Assembly (NCBI RefSeq): GCF_001557875.1
Contig: NZ_LNRF01000006.1
Location: 1-64,000 of the forward strand
Reading direction: 5' to 3'
Source of the DNA: Vibrio splendidus
GTDB lineage: Bacteria; Pseudomonadota; Gammaproteobacteria; Enterobacterales; Vibrionaceae
DNA length: 64,000 nucleotides
Notes under the pieces: generated by a model
What the model was told of the DNA's origin: nothing
Database searches by the model: none
What the model saw: only the letters and a program-made list of their open reading frames with translations
Program-made: the position numbers and the translations under genes
Shown: positions 28,288-35,986 of the stretch, one piece after another
Layout of the letters: every line of letters starts with the position of its first letter
Position numbering within the stretch: the first letter of the stretch is position 1

Positions 28288-28449
28288 ATACCAATCACAG
28301 TAAGTAAGTGATCATAAATAGCGCAGGAAAAATGCTTGAGAACAAGGCAGAAATTTTCGATAAGTAGTTATTCTACAATCAAAATTTCTAACGATGTTAT
28401 CGAGTGTTTTAACCAGCTAGGATGGCCAGTTATTTACTACGATTGGTAT
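28288..28449. repeat. MITE/ERIC-like intergenic repeat element
   Basis: A 162-bp non-coding element starts 7 bases after the murQ stop. Terminal inverted repeats of 20 bp (28288-28307 and 28430-28449, ATACCAATC..AGTAA..TAA) agree at 17 of 20 positions. Internal inverted repeats (AGAAATTTT/AAAATTTCT) suggest the transcript folds into a long hairpin. The stretch AAGTAAGTGA resembles the conserved ERIC end. No reading frame inside it is credible. Probably a non-autonomous or ERIC-type element present elsewhere in the genome. Confidence 0.65.
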
Positions 28450-28480
28450 TATACTGTTGACCGTTCCTATCGCTACATAC

Positions 28481-28515
28481 AAAAAGACCAGTGCACATGC
28501 GGTACTGGTCTTTTT
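28481..28515. terminator. Bidirectional terminator between murQ and the DUF2799 gene
   Basis: A 12-bp stem AAAAAGACCAGT/ACTGGTCTTTTT with an 11-base loop, flanked by A and T runs. Confidence 0.85.
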
Positions 28516-28544
28516 AGTTTTAATTTTTTATCGCTAGCTTGGGC

Positions 28545-28895
28545 TTAATAGTCGTTTGAGAACTCATCCCAGCCACGTTGCCATTCCATACGGAAACGTT
28601 GAGCGTCTTCCGTACCAGAACACACGCCTTCATACACCTGACCATATAAACCAATCTGATAAGCATGGTTCGGATTACAATATTCAGTCACACCTAGGTG
28701 GTAACCTTCTGTGTAACTCGCTTGATCGACTGCACCAAGATCAGTCATCTCTGAATACGAACGCTGAGTGTGGCCTTTGATACCATCACGATAGCCAATC
28801 TCTTGCCAATTGCCTTCAGCTGCTAAATCTTGAACATTGGCGCTGCACCCTGCAAGGCTAAATGCCACGGCGAATAGTGCGATTATTTTTTTCAT
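28545..28895 (-). CDS. DUF2799-type lipoprotein of unknown function
   Basis: A 116-residue protein with a lipoprotein signal peptide ending in lipobox LAGC (Cys17), followed by a small domain with WQEIGYRDGIKG and YTEGYHLGVTEYCNP. These are features I associate with DUF2799. Three cysteines remain in the mature part. Outer-membrane attachment is likely (no aspartate after the lipid cysteine). It is divergent from the BtsT-like transporter gene; the function is not known. Confidence 0.75.
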   Translation of the reverse strand: MKKIIALFAVAFSLAGCSANVQDLAAEGNWQEIGYRDGIKGHTQRSYSEMTDLGAVDQASYTEGYHLGVTEYCNPNHAYQIGLYGQVYEGVCSGTEDAQRFRMEWQRGWDEFSNDY

Positions 28896-28954
28896 TTCAG
28901 TCCTTTATATTTACCTAGCCACTTCCTGACGAAGCATTGCCTTTGTGGTGATTC

Positions 28955-29147
28955 TCCGCTGAACACTGGTTGATGTCCACTTATGTCTATTATCTGCCAC
29001 TGATATCTATTGGTTGCCGCTTAAAGCTGATAAATCACCACTTACCAGAAGCAAGACACATCTCAACATGAATAACCAACCGCTCTACAAACGTAACAAA
29101 CCACTCAATCAGTTATAACACCACTTAATTGACTATTCGACCACTCA
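28955..29147 (+). promoter_or_regulatory. Phased array of about ten BtsR-type half-sites upstream of btsT
   Basis: Octamers resembling the E. coli BtsR (YehT) recognition repeat ACC(G/A)CT(C/T)A begin at 28955 (TCCGCTGA), 28976 (TCCACTTA), 28996 (GCCACTGA), 29016 (GCCGCTTA), 29037 (ACCACTTA), 29058 (ACATCTCA), 29079 (ACCGCTCT), 29100 (ACCACTCA), 29120 (ACCACTTA) and 29140 (ACCACTCA). Spacing is always 20 or 21 bp, two helical turns, all in the same orientation. E. coli btsT has two such repeats 21 bp apart. A -10-like TAATAT lies at 29183-29188. The cognate BtsS/BtsR pair is encoded just downstream of the transporter. Confidence 0.8.
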
Positions 29148-29227
29148 CTCTCATAGCGGAAGTTTCTTCTCATACACTCCTCTAATATACACCCTGACTT
29201 AATTAATACATTCAGGGATAACAAATT

Positions 29228-30718
29228 ATGATGTGGTTTCTTACCTGTGTTGCAGCACTCATTGGTGGCTACTTTATTTACGGTGCCTTTATCGAGAAGA
29301 TCTTCGGTATCAATGAAAAGCGTCAAACACCTGCTCATACCAAGCAAGACGGCGTGGACTACGTTCCAATGTCGACGCCAAAGGTTTACCTAGTTCAGCT
29401 GCTTAACATTGCAGGTGTTGGTCCAATCTTCGGCCCTATCATGGGTGCCCTGTACGGTCCAGCAGCAATGCTTTGGATTGTACTAGGTTGTATCTTCGCA
29501 GGTGCAGTACACGACTACTTCTCAGGTATGTTATCTATCCGTAATGGCGGAGCTTCGGTTCCAACCATCACTGGACGTTACCTAGGCAATGGCGCAAAAC
29601 ACTTTATGAACATCTTTGCCATTGTTCTACTGCTTCTTGTTGGTGTGGTATTCGTTTCTGCTCCAGCAGGCATGATCACTAACCTAGTGAACGACCAAAC
29701 TGATTTCGCGATGTCTGCAACTACGATGGTTGTTATCATCTTTGCTTACTACATCATCGCAACGATTGTCCCTGTCGATAAAATCATCGGTCGCTTCTAC
29801 CCACTGTTCGGTGCACTACTTATCTTTATGTCTGTAGGCCTAATCACTGCGATTGGTCTATCTGACGAGCACCAAATCATGGGTGGCTTCGAGATGAAAG
29901 ACATGTTCACCAACATGAACCCGAATGACCTACCACTTTGGCCTGCTCTATTCATCACTATCGCATGTGGTGCTATTTCTGGCTTCCACGCAACTCAGTC
30001 TCCTTTGATGGCGCGTTGTATGGAAAACGAGAAGAACGGTCGCTTCGTATTCTACGGTGCAATGATTGGTGAAGGCATCATCGCTCTAATCTGGTGTGCA
30101 CTTGCTCTATCATTCTTCGGTTCAGTTGAATCTCTATCTGATGCGATTGCAAACGGTGGCCCAGGTAACGTGGTATACAGCGCTTCATTTGGTCTACTAG
30201 GTGTATTCGGCGGTATCCTTGCTTTCCTTGGTGTGGTTATTCTACCAATCACTTCTGGTGACACAGCATTCCGTTCAAGCCGTCTTATCCTTGCTGAATA
30301 CTTCAACATGGAACAGAAAACACTGCGTAACCGCCTACTGATGGCTCTGCCACTGTTCGTTATCGGTGGCATCCTGACTCAAGTAGACTTCGGCATCATC
30401 TGGCGCTACTTCGGTTTTGCTAACCAATCAACAGCAGTAATGATGCTGTGGACAGCTTCAGCTTACCTACTTCGTCACAACAAACTGCACTGGGTAACTA
30501 CAGTTCCAGCTGTGTTCATGACGTCTGTGTGTATCACATTCATCCTGAACAACGGCCAACTAGGCTTCGGTCTACCAATGCAAATCTCGACCATCATTGG
30601 TGTGGTGACTGCACTTGGTATTGCGGCTTACGTTATCAAGATTTCAAAAGGCAAAGGTGATATCGACCTTGCTGATGAAGAAGAGAAGGAAGCAAAAGGC
30701 GTAACCAAAACTGCCTAG
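29228..30718 (+). CDS. btsT: CstA/BtsT-family transporter (probable pyruvate/peptide uptake)
   Basis: Inner-membrane CstA-family carrier with many hydrophobic helices and the family segment LLNIAGVGPIFGPIMGALYG near 52-71. The 496 residues are much shorter than E. coli BtsT or CstA (about 700), lacking the C-terminal part, as in other short CstA homologues. BtsT is a pyruvate/H+ symporter in E. coli; the same role is inferred because the BtsS/BtsR-like kinase and regulator follow directly and BtsR-type sites precede the gene. The ribosome-binding site AGGGAT supports ATG 29228. Confidence 0.82.
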   Translation: MMWFLTCVAALIGGYFIYGAFIEKIFGINEKRQTPAHTKQDGVDYVPMSTPKVYLVQLLNIAGVGPIFGPIMGALYGPAAMLWIVLGCIFAGAVHDYFSGMLSIRNGGASVPTITGRYLGNGAKHFMNIFAIVLLLLVGVVFVSAPAGMITNLVNDQTDFAMSATTMVVIIFAYYIIATIVPVDKIIGRFYPLFGALLIFMSVGLITAIGLSDEHQIMGGFEMKDMFTNMNPNDLPLWPALFITIACGAISGFHATQSPLMARCMENEKNGRFVFYGAMIGEGIIALIWCALALSFFGSVESLSDAIANGGPGNVVYSASFGLLGVFGGILAFLGVVILPITSGDTAFRSSRLILAEYFNMEQKTLRNRLLMALPLFVIGGILTQVDFGIIWRYFGFANQSTAVMMLWTASAYLLRHNKLHWVTTVPAVFMTSVCITFILNNGQLGFGLPMQISTIIGVVTALGIAAYVIKISKGKGDIDLADEEEKEAKGVTKTA

Positions 30719-30828
30719 TTCTTTCAGACTTTTAATAAAAGAGACACGTCTTCATAGAGAGACAAAAGAACAGCCAAACACACTTCGCTTGCTCCCGTAA
30801 TCACCCAGTGATTCGTGGAAATTAAGAC

Positions 30829-30856
30829 TAAAGCCCGTCCTCTGTGATGGGCTTTA
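30829..30856 (+). terminator. Possible terminator after btsT
   Basis: Stem TAAAGCCCGTC/GATGGGCTTTA (one G-T pair) in the 255-bp spacer before the kinase gene. The T run is short, so read-through is possible. Confidence 0.5.
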
Positions 30857-30973
30857 CTGTATCTCAGCATTGAGAAGCAATCGTCACTCGATATAACCAA
30901 CGAAAACACAAGCAAAGCTACCGTTACCACGCAATGAGCTTTACACTTAACAAGCGTCTCAATAGGTGAAAAT

Positions 30974-32644
30974 ATGGAACTCATTCTCTCTCTGCTGCAA
31001 CAAACCTGTGTCTACTTAGTGATCGCTTACATGCTAAGTAAAACTCCGTTGATTCTCCCTTTGTTGAGCATCTCTTCACGCTTAAGTCATAAAGTCAGCT
31101 GTTATGTTCTGTTTTCCCTGTTCTGCATTATGGGCACCTATTTCGGACTGCAGATTAATGACGCGATAGCCAACACTCGTGCAATGGGGGCGGTAATGGG
31201 AGGGCTGTTTGGCGGCCCTGTCGTTGGCTTTGCGGTCGGCTTTACTGGCGGGATTCATCGCTACTCATTAGGTGGCTTTACTGATTTAGCTTGTGCGATT
31301 TCAACCACAGCAGAAGGCTTGATTGGTGGCCTATTACACGTTTACCTAGTCAGAAAGAACAAAGCCAGCCAGCTGTTTAATCCATTGGTGGTTTTCTCTG
31401 TTACTTTGTTTGCAGAGATTATTCAGATGCTAATTCTGCTTGCAGTCGCCAAACCATTCGAGCAGTCCTATGCTTTGGTTTCTGATATTGCCGCGCCAAT
31501 GATCATTGCTAACTCGGTCGGTGCTGCGCTGTTCATGAGTATCATCCAAGACAGGAAAACCATCTTCGAAAAGTACTCAGCGACCTTCTCACGTCGAGCA
31601 CTCACTATTGCCGAACGTTCGGTGGGTATTCTACATGGCGGGTTTAATTCAGATAACGCACAAAAAATCGTACGTATCGTTTACGAAGAGACCAATGTTG
31701 GGGCGGTAGCGATCACCGACCGAGAAAAAATCCTCGCGTTCGTTGGCATTGGCGATGAACACCATATTCCAAATACCCCTATTTCATCACAAAGCACGCT
31801 CACTTCGATGGAACAGAACGACATCATCTACCTTGATGGCAAAGAGAACCCATACCAATGCTCCCTGTCGCAGGATTGTAAGTTGGGCTCGGCTCTGATT
31901 ATTCCACTGCGCGCGGGTAACGAAGTGGTCGGCACCATCAAACTGTATGAGCCTAAGCTGAAGCTATTTTCAACCATCAACATGTCGATGGCTGAAGGTA
32001 TTGCTCAACTATTGTCGAGTCAGATCCTGTTCAGCAACTATCAGCAACAACAAACCCTGCTTACCCAAGCTGAAATCAAACTACTGCACGCTCAAGTGAA
32101 CCCACACTTCTTGTTCAATGCGCTTAATACTATCAGCGCAGTAACACGTCGTGACCCTGATAAAGCGCGAGAGCTTATTCAGCACCTATCTCACTTCTTT
32201 AGAAGCAACCTTAAGCAGAACATCAACACTGTGAAACTTAAAGACGAGCTGGCACACGTCAATGCGTATCTCACCATTGAAAAGGCGCGTTTTACCGACC
32301 GGTTAGAAGTGGAATGGGATATCGACCCACAGTTATACGAGTCACAACTACCAAGCTTTACCCTGCAACCATTGGTTGAGAACGCCATCAAGCATGGCAT
32401 TTCGAACATGCTAGAAGGTGGCACAGTGAAGATCTATAGCGAGGCTTTCGAGGGTGGATTCAAGTTAACCGTTGAAGACAACGCGGGTAATTACCAAAAG
32501 CCATCTCAGGATCATGTAGGATTAGGGATGGAAATTGTTGATAAACGACTCACTAATTTCTTTGGACAAGATTCAGCACTAAAAATAGAATCTCAACCAC
32601 AGCAATTTACTCGAATGAGCTTTATCATACCTATACTAAAATAA
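30974..32644 (+). CDS. btsS: LytS/BtsS-family sensor histidine kinase
   Basis: Inner-membrane sensor kinase of 556 residues (E. coli BtsS/YehU 561). Order: a 5TM-LYT membrane domain (about 1-195), a GAF domain (about 215-345), then the LytS-type kinase with phosphoacceptor H378 in NPHFLFNALN and an ATPase domain with N-box LVENAIKHGI and GLGMEIVDKR. In E. coli BtsS senses extracellular pyruvate at high affinity. It lies between the transporter gene and the response regulator, an arrangement that is unlinked in E. coli. Confidence 0.88.
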   Translation: MELILSLLQQTCVYLVIAYMLSKTPLILPLLSISSRLSHKVSCYVLFSLFCIMGTYFGLQINDAIANTRAMGAVMGGLFGGPVVGFAVGFTGGIHRYSLGGFTDLACAISTTAEGLIGGLLHVYLVRKNKASQLFNPLVVFSVTLFAEIIQMLILLAVAKPFEQSYALVSDIAAPMIIANSVGAALFMSIIQDRKTIFEKYSATFSRRALTIAERSVGILHGGFNSDNAQKIVRIVYEETNVGAVAITDREKILAFVGIGDEHHIPNTPISSQSTLTSMEQNDIIYLDGKENPYQCSLSQDCKLGSALIIPLRAGNEVVGTIKLYEPKLKLFSTINMSMAEGIAQLLSSQILFSNYQQQQTLLTQAEIKLLHAQVNPHFLFNALNTISAVTRRDPDKARELIQHLSHFFRSNLKQNINTVKLKDELAHVNAYLTIEKARFTDRLEVEWDIDPQLYESQLPSFTLQPLVENAIKHGISNMLEGGTVKIYSEAFEGGFKLTVEDNAGNYQKPSQDHVGLGMEIVDKRLTNFFGQDSALKIESQPQQFTRMSFIIPILK

Positions 32645-32746
32645 TTGTGTTTTCATAGATGTTAGCTCCCCAGTAGTAACATTTAGCAGACATTAAAAAG
32701 ATAAGCGTGAATCAAGCAGGGATGGCACAAAAATGAAGATTGTAGG

Positions 32747-33478
32747 ATGTTAAAAGCATTAGTTATCGATGATGAGCTTTTTGCTCGCGAAGAACTGATT
32801 GAACTTCTGACAGAAACCGGAGAAGTCGAAGTCATTGGTCAAGCGAGTAACGCAATTGAAGGACTTAAGCAGATCAACCTTCTCAAGCCTGATGTGGTGT
32901 ATTTGGACATTCAAATGCCTCAGGTCACCGGTATTGAATTGTTGAGTATGCTTGACCCGGAAACCATGCCCTACGTGGTATTCGTCACCGCCTACGACCA
33001 ATATGCTATTCAAGCCTTTGAAGATAATGCTTTTGATTACCTACTTAAGCCAGTCGAGCCTTGTCGATTAAACAAGAGCGTTTGTCGCCTGAATAAGGTC
33101 ATCAAACAAAATCAGAAAGCACCAGAACAAAACATCTCAGCGATTGCTCCCTGTCACTTAGAGCAGATCCCGTGTATCGGTCATAACCGCATTGTGATCA
33201 TGGCAAGCCAAACGGTCGAGTGCGCTTATTCCGATATCAGTGGTGTGCATGTTCGTAGCTCATCGCAAACCGCGACCTCACAGTTAACGCTAAAGATCTT
33301 GGAAGAAAAAACTGATTTGATCCGCTGTCATCGACAGTATTTGATCAACATAAAATCGATCCAAGAGATCAAACTGTTAGAGAATGGATTAGCGGAGATC
33401 ATTACCCTAACTGGCTTTGAAGTGCCTGTTAGCCGTCGCTACTTAAAGACTTTAAAAGAGCAACTCGGTCTCCAGTAA
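32747..33478 (+). CDS. btsR: LytTR-family response regulator, BtsR-like
   Basis: A 243-residue response regulator. The receiver domain (1-120) has the acidic pair D8/D9 (VIDDELFAREE), phosphoacceptor D54 in VVYLDIQMP, and K near 103 (LLKPVEP). A C-terminal LytTR DNA-binding domain (about 140-240) follows, with LIRCHRQYLINIKSI and VPVSRRYLK. E. coli BtsR has 239 residues and activates btsT. The direct repeats upstream of btsT are its likely targets. Confidence 0.88.
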   Translation: MLKALVIDDELFAREELIELLTETGEVEVIGQASNAIEGLKQINLLKPDVVYLDIQMPQVTGIELLSMLDPETMPYVVFVTAYDQYAIQAFEDNAFDYLLKPVEPCRLNKSVCRLNKVIKQNQKAPEQNISAIAPCHLEQIPCIGHNRIVIMASQTVECAYSDISGVHVRSSSQTATSQLTLKILEEKTDLIRCHRQYLINIKSIQEIKLLENGLAEIITLTGFEVPVSRRYLKTLKEQLGLQ

Positions 33479-33515
33479 CGCGTTAGAAGTTCGACGCCTA
33501 GTTCCAAAGCACGAT

Positions 33516-33544
33516 CAAAAAAGCCAACGTATCAACGTTGGCTT
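33516..33544. terminator. Terminator between btsR and ispH
   Basis: A perfect stem AAGCCAACGT/ACGTTGGCTT with a 4-base loop. On the minus strand it is followed by a T run, so it fits ispH best; it also lies 38 bases after btsR. Confidence 0.8.
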
Positions 33545-33549
33545 CCTGC

Positions 33550-33631
33550 TGTTTACAAATCAATAGTGTTTACAAATCGATAGTGTTACGAATCGCTAAT
33601 ATCACGAATCGATGGTGTCACCAGTCAATAG
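33550..33631. repeat. Degenerate 16-17-bp tandem repeat at the ispH 3' end, five units
   Basis: Units start at 33550, 33567, 33584, 33600 and 33616. The first two (TGTTTACAAATCAATAG and TGTTTACAAATCGATAG) differ at one base; later units drift to TGTTACGAATCGCTAA, TATCACGAATCGATGG and TGTCACCAGTCAATAG. The array abuts the ispH stop codon, and the last codons of the gene (GATCAGTCGAC region) look like a further decayed unit. Confidence 0.7.
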
Positions 33632-33634
33632 AGA

Positions 33635-34579
33635 TCAGTCGACTTGCTTAATCTGCAGCTCTTTAGGTACTTCGAAGAACATGTTCTCTTCGCGACCTTG
33701 AATCTCTTCAACGTCAGTCGCACCTAGTTCGCGGATACGATCTAGAATTTGATTTACTAACTCTTCAGGAGCAGAAGCACCGGCTGTTACACCGATTTTC
33801 TTTTTGCCTTCAACCCACTCGGTTTGAATGTCTTCAGGACAATCAGTTAGGTAGCCTGGCGTACCTAGCTTCTCAGCCAGCTCTTTTAGACGAGTTGAGT
33901 TAGATGAGTTCTTAGAACCAACAACAATCACTACATCAACGTCATTCGCCATCTCACGCACGGCGTCTTGACGGTTTTGAGTCGCGTAACAGATGTCGTC
34001 TTTACGAGGGCCTTGAATCTCAGGGAATACACGACGTAGCTCTTCAATTACATCTGCTGTTTCATCAACTGATAGCGTAGTTTGGCTAACGTAGTGCAGG
34101 TTACTCGGATCGTTCACTACTAGGTTTTGCACGTCCTCTGGCCTCTCAACCAAGTACATACCACCCGTTTGGCTCGCGTATTGACCCATAGTACCTTCAA
34201 CTTCAGGGTGACCCGCGTGACCAATCAGTACTACTTCCATATGTTTGCGGCTCGCACGAGCAACCTCCATATGAACTTTAGTCACCAAAGGACATGTCGC
34301 ATCAAATACCGTTAACTCACGCTCTTTCGCTTCTTTACGAACCGCTTGAGAAACACCGTGAGCCGAGAAGATCACGATGTTGTCGTCTGGCACTTCACTC
34401 AGTTCTTCGACAAAAATAGCACCACGCTGCTTGAGCCCCTCAACAACAAAGCGGTTGTGTACCACTTCATGGCGAACATAGATCGGTGGCTGATACATTT
34501 CGAGTGCACGCTCTACGATGCTGATCGCACGATCGACACCGGCACAAAAGCCACGAGGGTTAGCTAACATTATTTTCAT
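33635..34579 (-). CDS. ispH: 4-hydroxy-3-methylbut-2-enyl diphosphate reductase IspH
   Basis: Last enzyme of the MEP isoprenoid pathway, an iron-sulfur reductase producing IPP and DMAPP. From ATG 34579 the first cluster cysteine is C12 ([11 protein letters not shown]); the other two are in [10 protein letters not shown] and [11 protein letters not shown]. The catalytic glutamate lies in [11 protein letters not shown]. The start is chosen to match the family N-terminus [15 protein letters not shown] 34594 or 34591 would add five or four residues. It ends the ribF-ileS-lspA-fkpB-ispH group, as in E. coli, but is separated by longer spacers. Confidence 0.96.
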   Translation of the reverse strand: MKIMLANPRGFCAGVDRAISIVERALEMYQPPIYVRHEVVHNRFVVEGLKQRGAIFVEELSEVPDDNIVIFSAHGVSQAVRKEAKERELTVFDATCPLVTKVHMEVARASRKHMEVVLIGHAGHPEVEGTMGQYASQTGGMYLVERPEDVQNLVVNDPSNLHYVSQTTLSVDETADVIEELRRVFPEIQGPRKDDICYATQNRQDAVREMANDVDVVIVVGSKNSSNSTRLKELAEKLGTPGYLTDCPEDIQTEWVEGKKKIGVTAGASAPEELVNQILDRIRELGATDVEEIQGREENMFFEVPKELQIKQVD

Positions 34580-34710
34580 TTCATTGCTCATCATTTATCG
34601 CGGTACTAAGGTTGTTTCTATAGAGTTCGCCGTCAGCGAGGTTCGCATTCTACAGTGAAGCGTCTAGACAGTGAAGCTCTGGGTGACATCACAGCTGTAA
34701 GGCTATCTTG

Positions 34711-34770
34711 TTCTAGCGTGAAGACAACAATTCTAACGTTAAAATAGTTATTCTACCGCTAAGATGTTGA
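34711..34770. repeat. Degenerate 20-bp tandem repeat at the fkpB 3' end
   Basis: Three units of exactly 20 bp begin at 34711, 34731 and 34751, each with the pattern TTCTA-CG-TAA/GAA. The third overlaps the last codons of fkpB and the second spans its stop codon, so the spacer looks like decayed copies of the gene's own end. No known function. Confidence 0.55.
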
Positions 34771-35179
34771 CGTCAAACGTAACGTCTTGGCCAGCAAGTG
34801 GGTGGTTAAAATCAACCGTCACTGAATCACCTGCGATTTCAGTAATAATACCTGGAATTTCCATACCGTCAGGACCTGAGAATGCCATGATAGTGCCCAC
34901 TTCAACTTCAGAGTCGCCAACAAACTTAGCACGATCCATATAGTGAATATGATCTGGGTTTGGCATACCAAACGCGTCTTCCGCTTTCAGTTCGATAGAC
35001 TTTTCAGTGCCGGCTTCAAGTCCAAGTAAGCACGCTTCAAAGTTCTCACTTAGGCTGCTATCGCCCATGACGAACTTCGCTGGCTTGCCCATATTTTCCG
35101 TACTATCGGCAACTGAACCATCCTTCATTTTAATCGTAAAATGTAGAGTTACTGCTGAATCATTTTTAATTGCTGCCAC
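34748..35179 (-). CDS. fkpB: FKBP-type peptidyl-prolyl isomerase FkpB (SlpA)
   Basis: Cytosolic SlyD-like prolyl isomerase/chaperone. From GTG 35179, which has the ribosome-binding site AAGGAA, the protein has 143 residues (E. coli 149) and starts at the conserved region NDSAVTLHFTIKMKDG. The split FKBP domain with the insert-in-flap and the C-terminal DSVTVDFNHPLAGQ motif are present. An upstream ATG at 35218 or GTG/ATG at 35272 is in frame but would add residues without family support. It sits between lspA and ispH. Confidence 0.94.
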   Translation of the reverse strand: MAAIKNDSAVTLHFTIKMKDGSVADSTENMGKPAKFVMGDSSLSENFEACLLGLEAGTEKSIELKAEDAFGMPNPDHIHYMDRAKFVGDSEVEVGTIMAFSGPDGMEIPGIITEIAGDSVTVDFNHPLAGQDVTFDVNILAVE

Positions 35180-35248
35180 GTTACTTTCCTTAGATTTCTT
35201 TATTATTTGAGGATGCATTGTGCTTTGCTTCCTTGTTGACTGAAGCAT

Positions 35249-35284
35249 AAAAAAAAGCGCCGTCGGAATCAACCGACAGCGCTT
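35249..35284 (-). terminator. Terminator of lspA
   Basis: On the minus strand AAGCGCTGTCGG pairs with CCGACGGCGCTT (one internal mismatch) around a 6-base loop and is followed by eight T residues. It separates lspA from fkpB. Confidence 0.85.
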
Positions 35285-35328
35285 AGGGCTATTCTATTCT
35301 GTGAGTCATAGACTGACTTTGAGGCAAG

Positions 35329-35829
35329 CTATTTGCTTTCTTCTTTCTTACGGAAACCATCTAAGATGATCATCGCAGCACCGATACAGATTCCCATATC
35401 CGCTAAGTTAAATGCAGGCCAGTGGTAAGTGCCCCAGTAGAAGTCTAAGTAATCGACAACAAAGCCATGTACGACTCGGTCAAACACATTACCTACTGCA
35501 CCACCAATGATGATCGCATAAGCAATGTTATTCCACTTCTCTGCTGCTGGTAGTTTGCTCATCCAGTACGTCAGCATACCTGTTACCGCAAATGCGATAC
35601 CCGTAAATAACCAACGCTGCCAACCACTTTGATCACTCAAGAAGCTAAACGCTGCACCGTAGTTATGCACGTACAAAAAGTTAAAGAATGGCAGCACCTC
35701 AATACGGTTTGCCCAGCCGTAACCCATATTGTCCATGACAAAGAGTTTAATGCCGATATCAGCTAAGAAGACCAATAGAGCCAGCCATAACCAACGTACA
35801 CCAGATTGTTTTAACGAAACTTCACTCAT
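35329..35829 (-). CDS. lspA: Lipoprotein signal peptidase LspA
   Basis: Inner-membrane aspartyl protease that cleaves prolipoprotein signal peptides after lipidation by Lgt, also encoded in this window. It has 166 residues with four membrane helices and the catalytic aspartates in [22 protein letters not shown] and [11 protein letters not shown]. It lies downstream of ileS with a hairpin in the 157-bp gap. Confidence 0.97.
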   Translation of the reverse strand: MSEVSLKQSGVRWLWLALLVFLADIGIKLFVMDNMGYGWANRIEVLPFFNFLYVHNYGAAFSFLSDQSGWQRWLFTGIAFAVTGMLTYWMSKLPAAEKWNNIAYAIIIGGAVGNVFDRVVHGFVVDYLDFYWGTYHWPAFNLADMGICIGAAMIILDGFRKKEESK

Positions 35830-35921
35830 TTCTATTCCTAGTATTTACGAAATTGGTATTCATTGTTAGTCACCTTACGTGACCTTGATTACCAACTTGG
35901 TTAAACACATTTCCTATAACT

Positions 35922-35947
35922 AAAAATAACCCCAGTTGATACTGGGG
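35922..35947 (-). terminator. Possible terminator of ileS
   Basis: A 7-bp perfect stem CCCCAGT/ACTGGGG with a 4-base loop. On the minus strand it is followed by TTATTTTTAG. It lies 39 bases after the ileS stop. Confidence 0.7.
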
Positions 35948-35986
35948 CTATGATTTTTACAAAAAGTTCAGTCTTTCTCTGAGTCG

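Noticed and set aside
28336..28548. 70-codon ORF after murQ
   Set aside because: It lies within the 162-bp repeat element and runs through a terminator.
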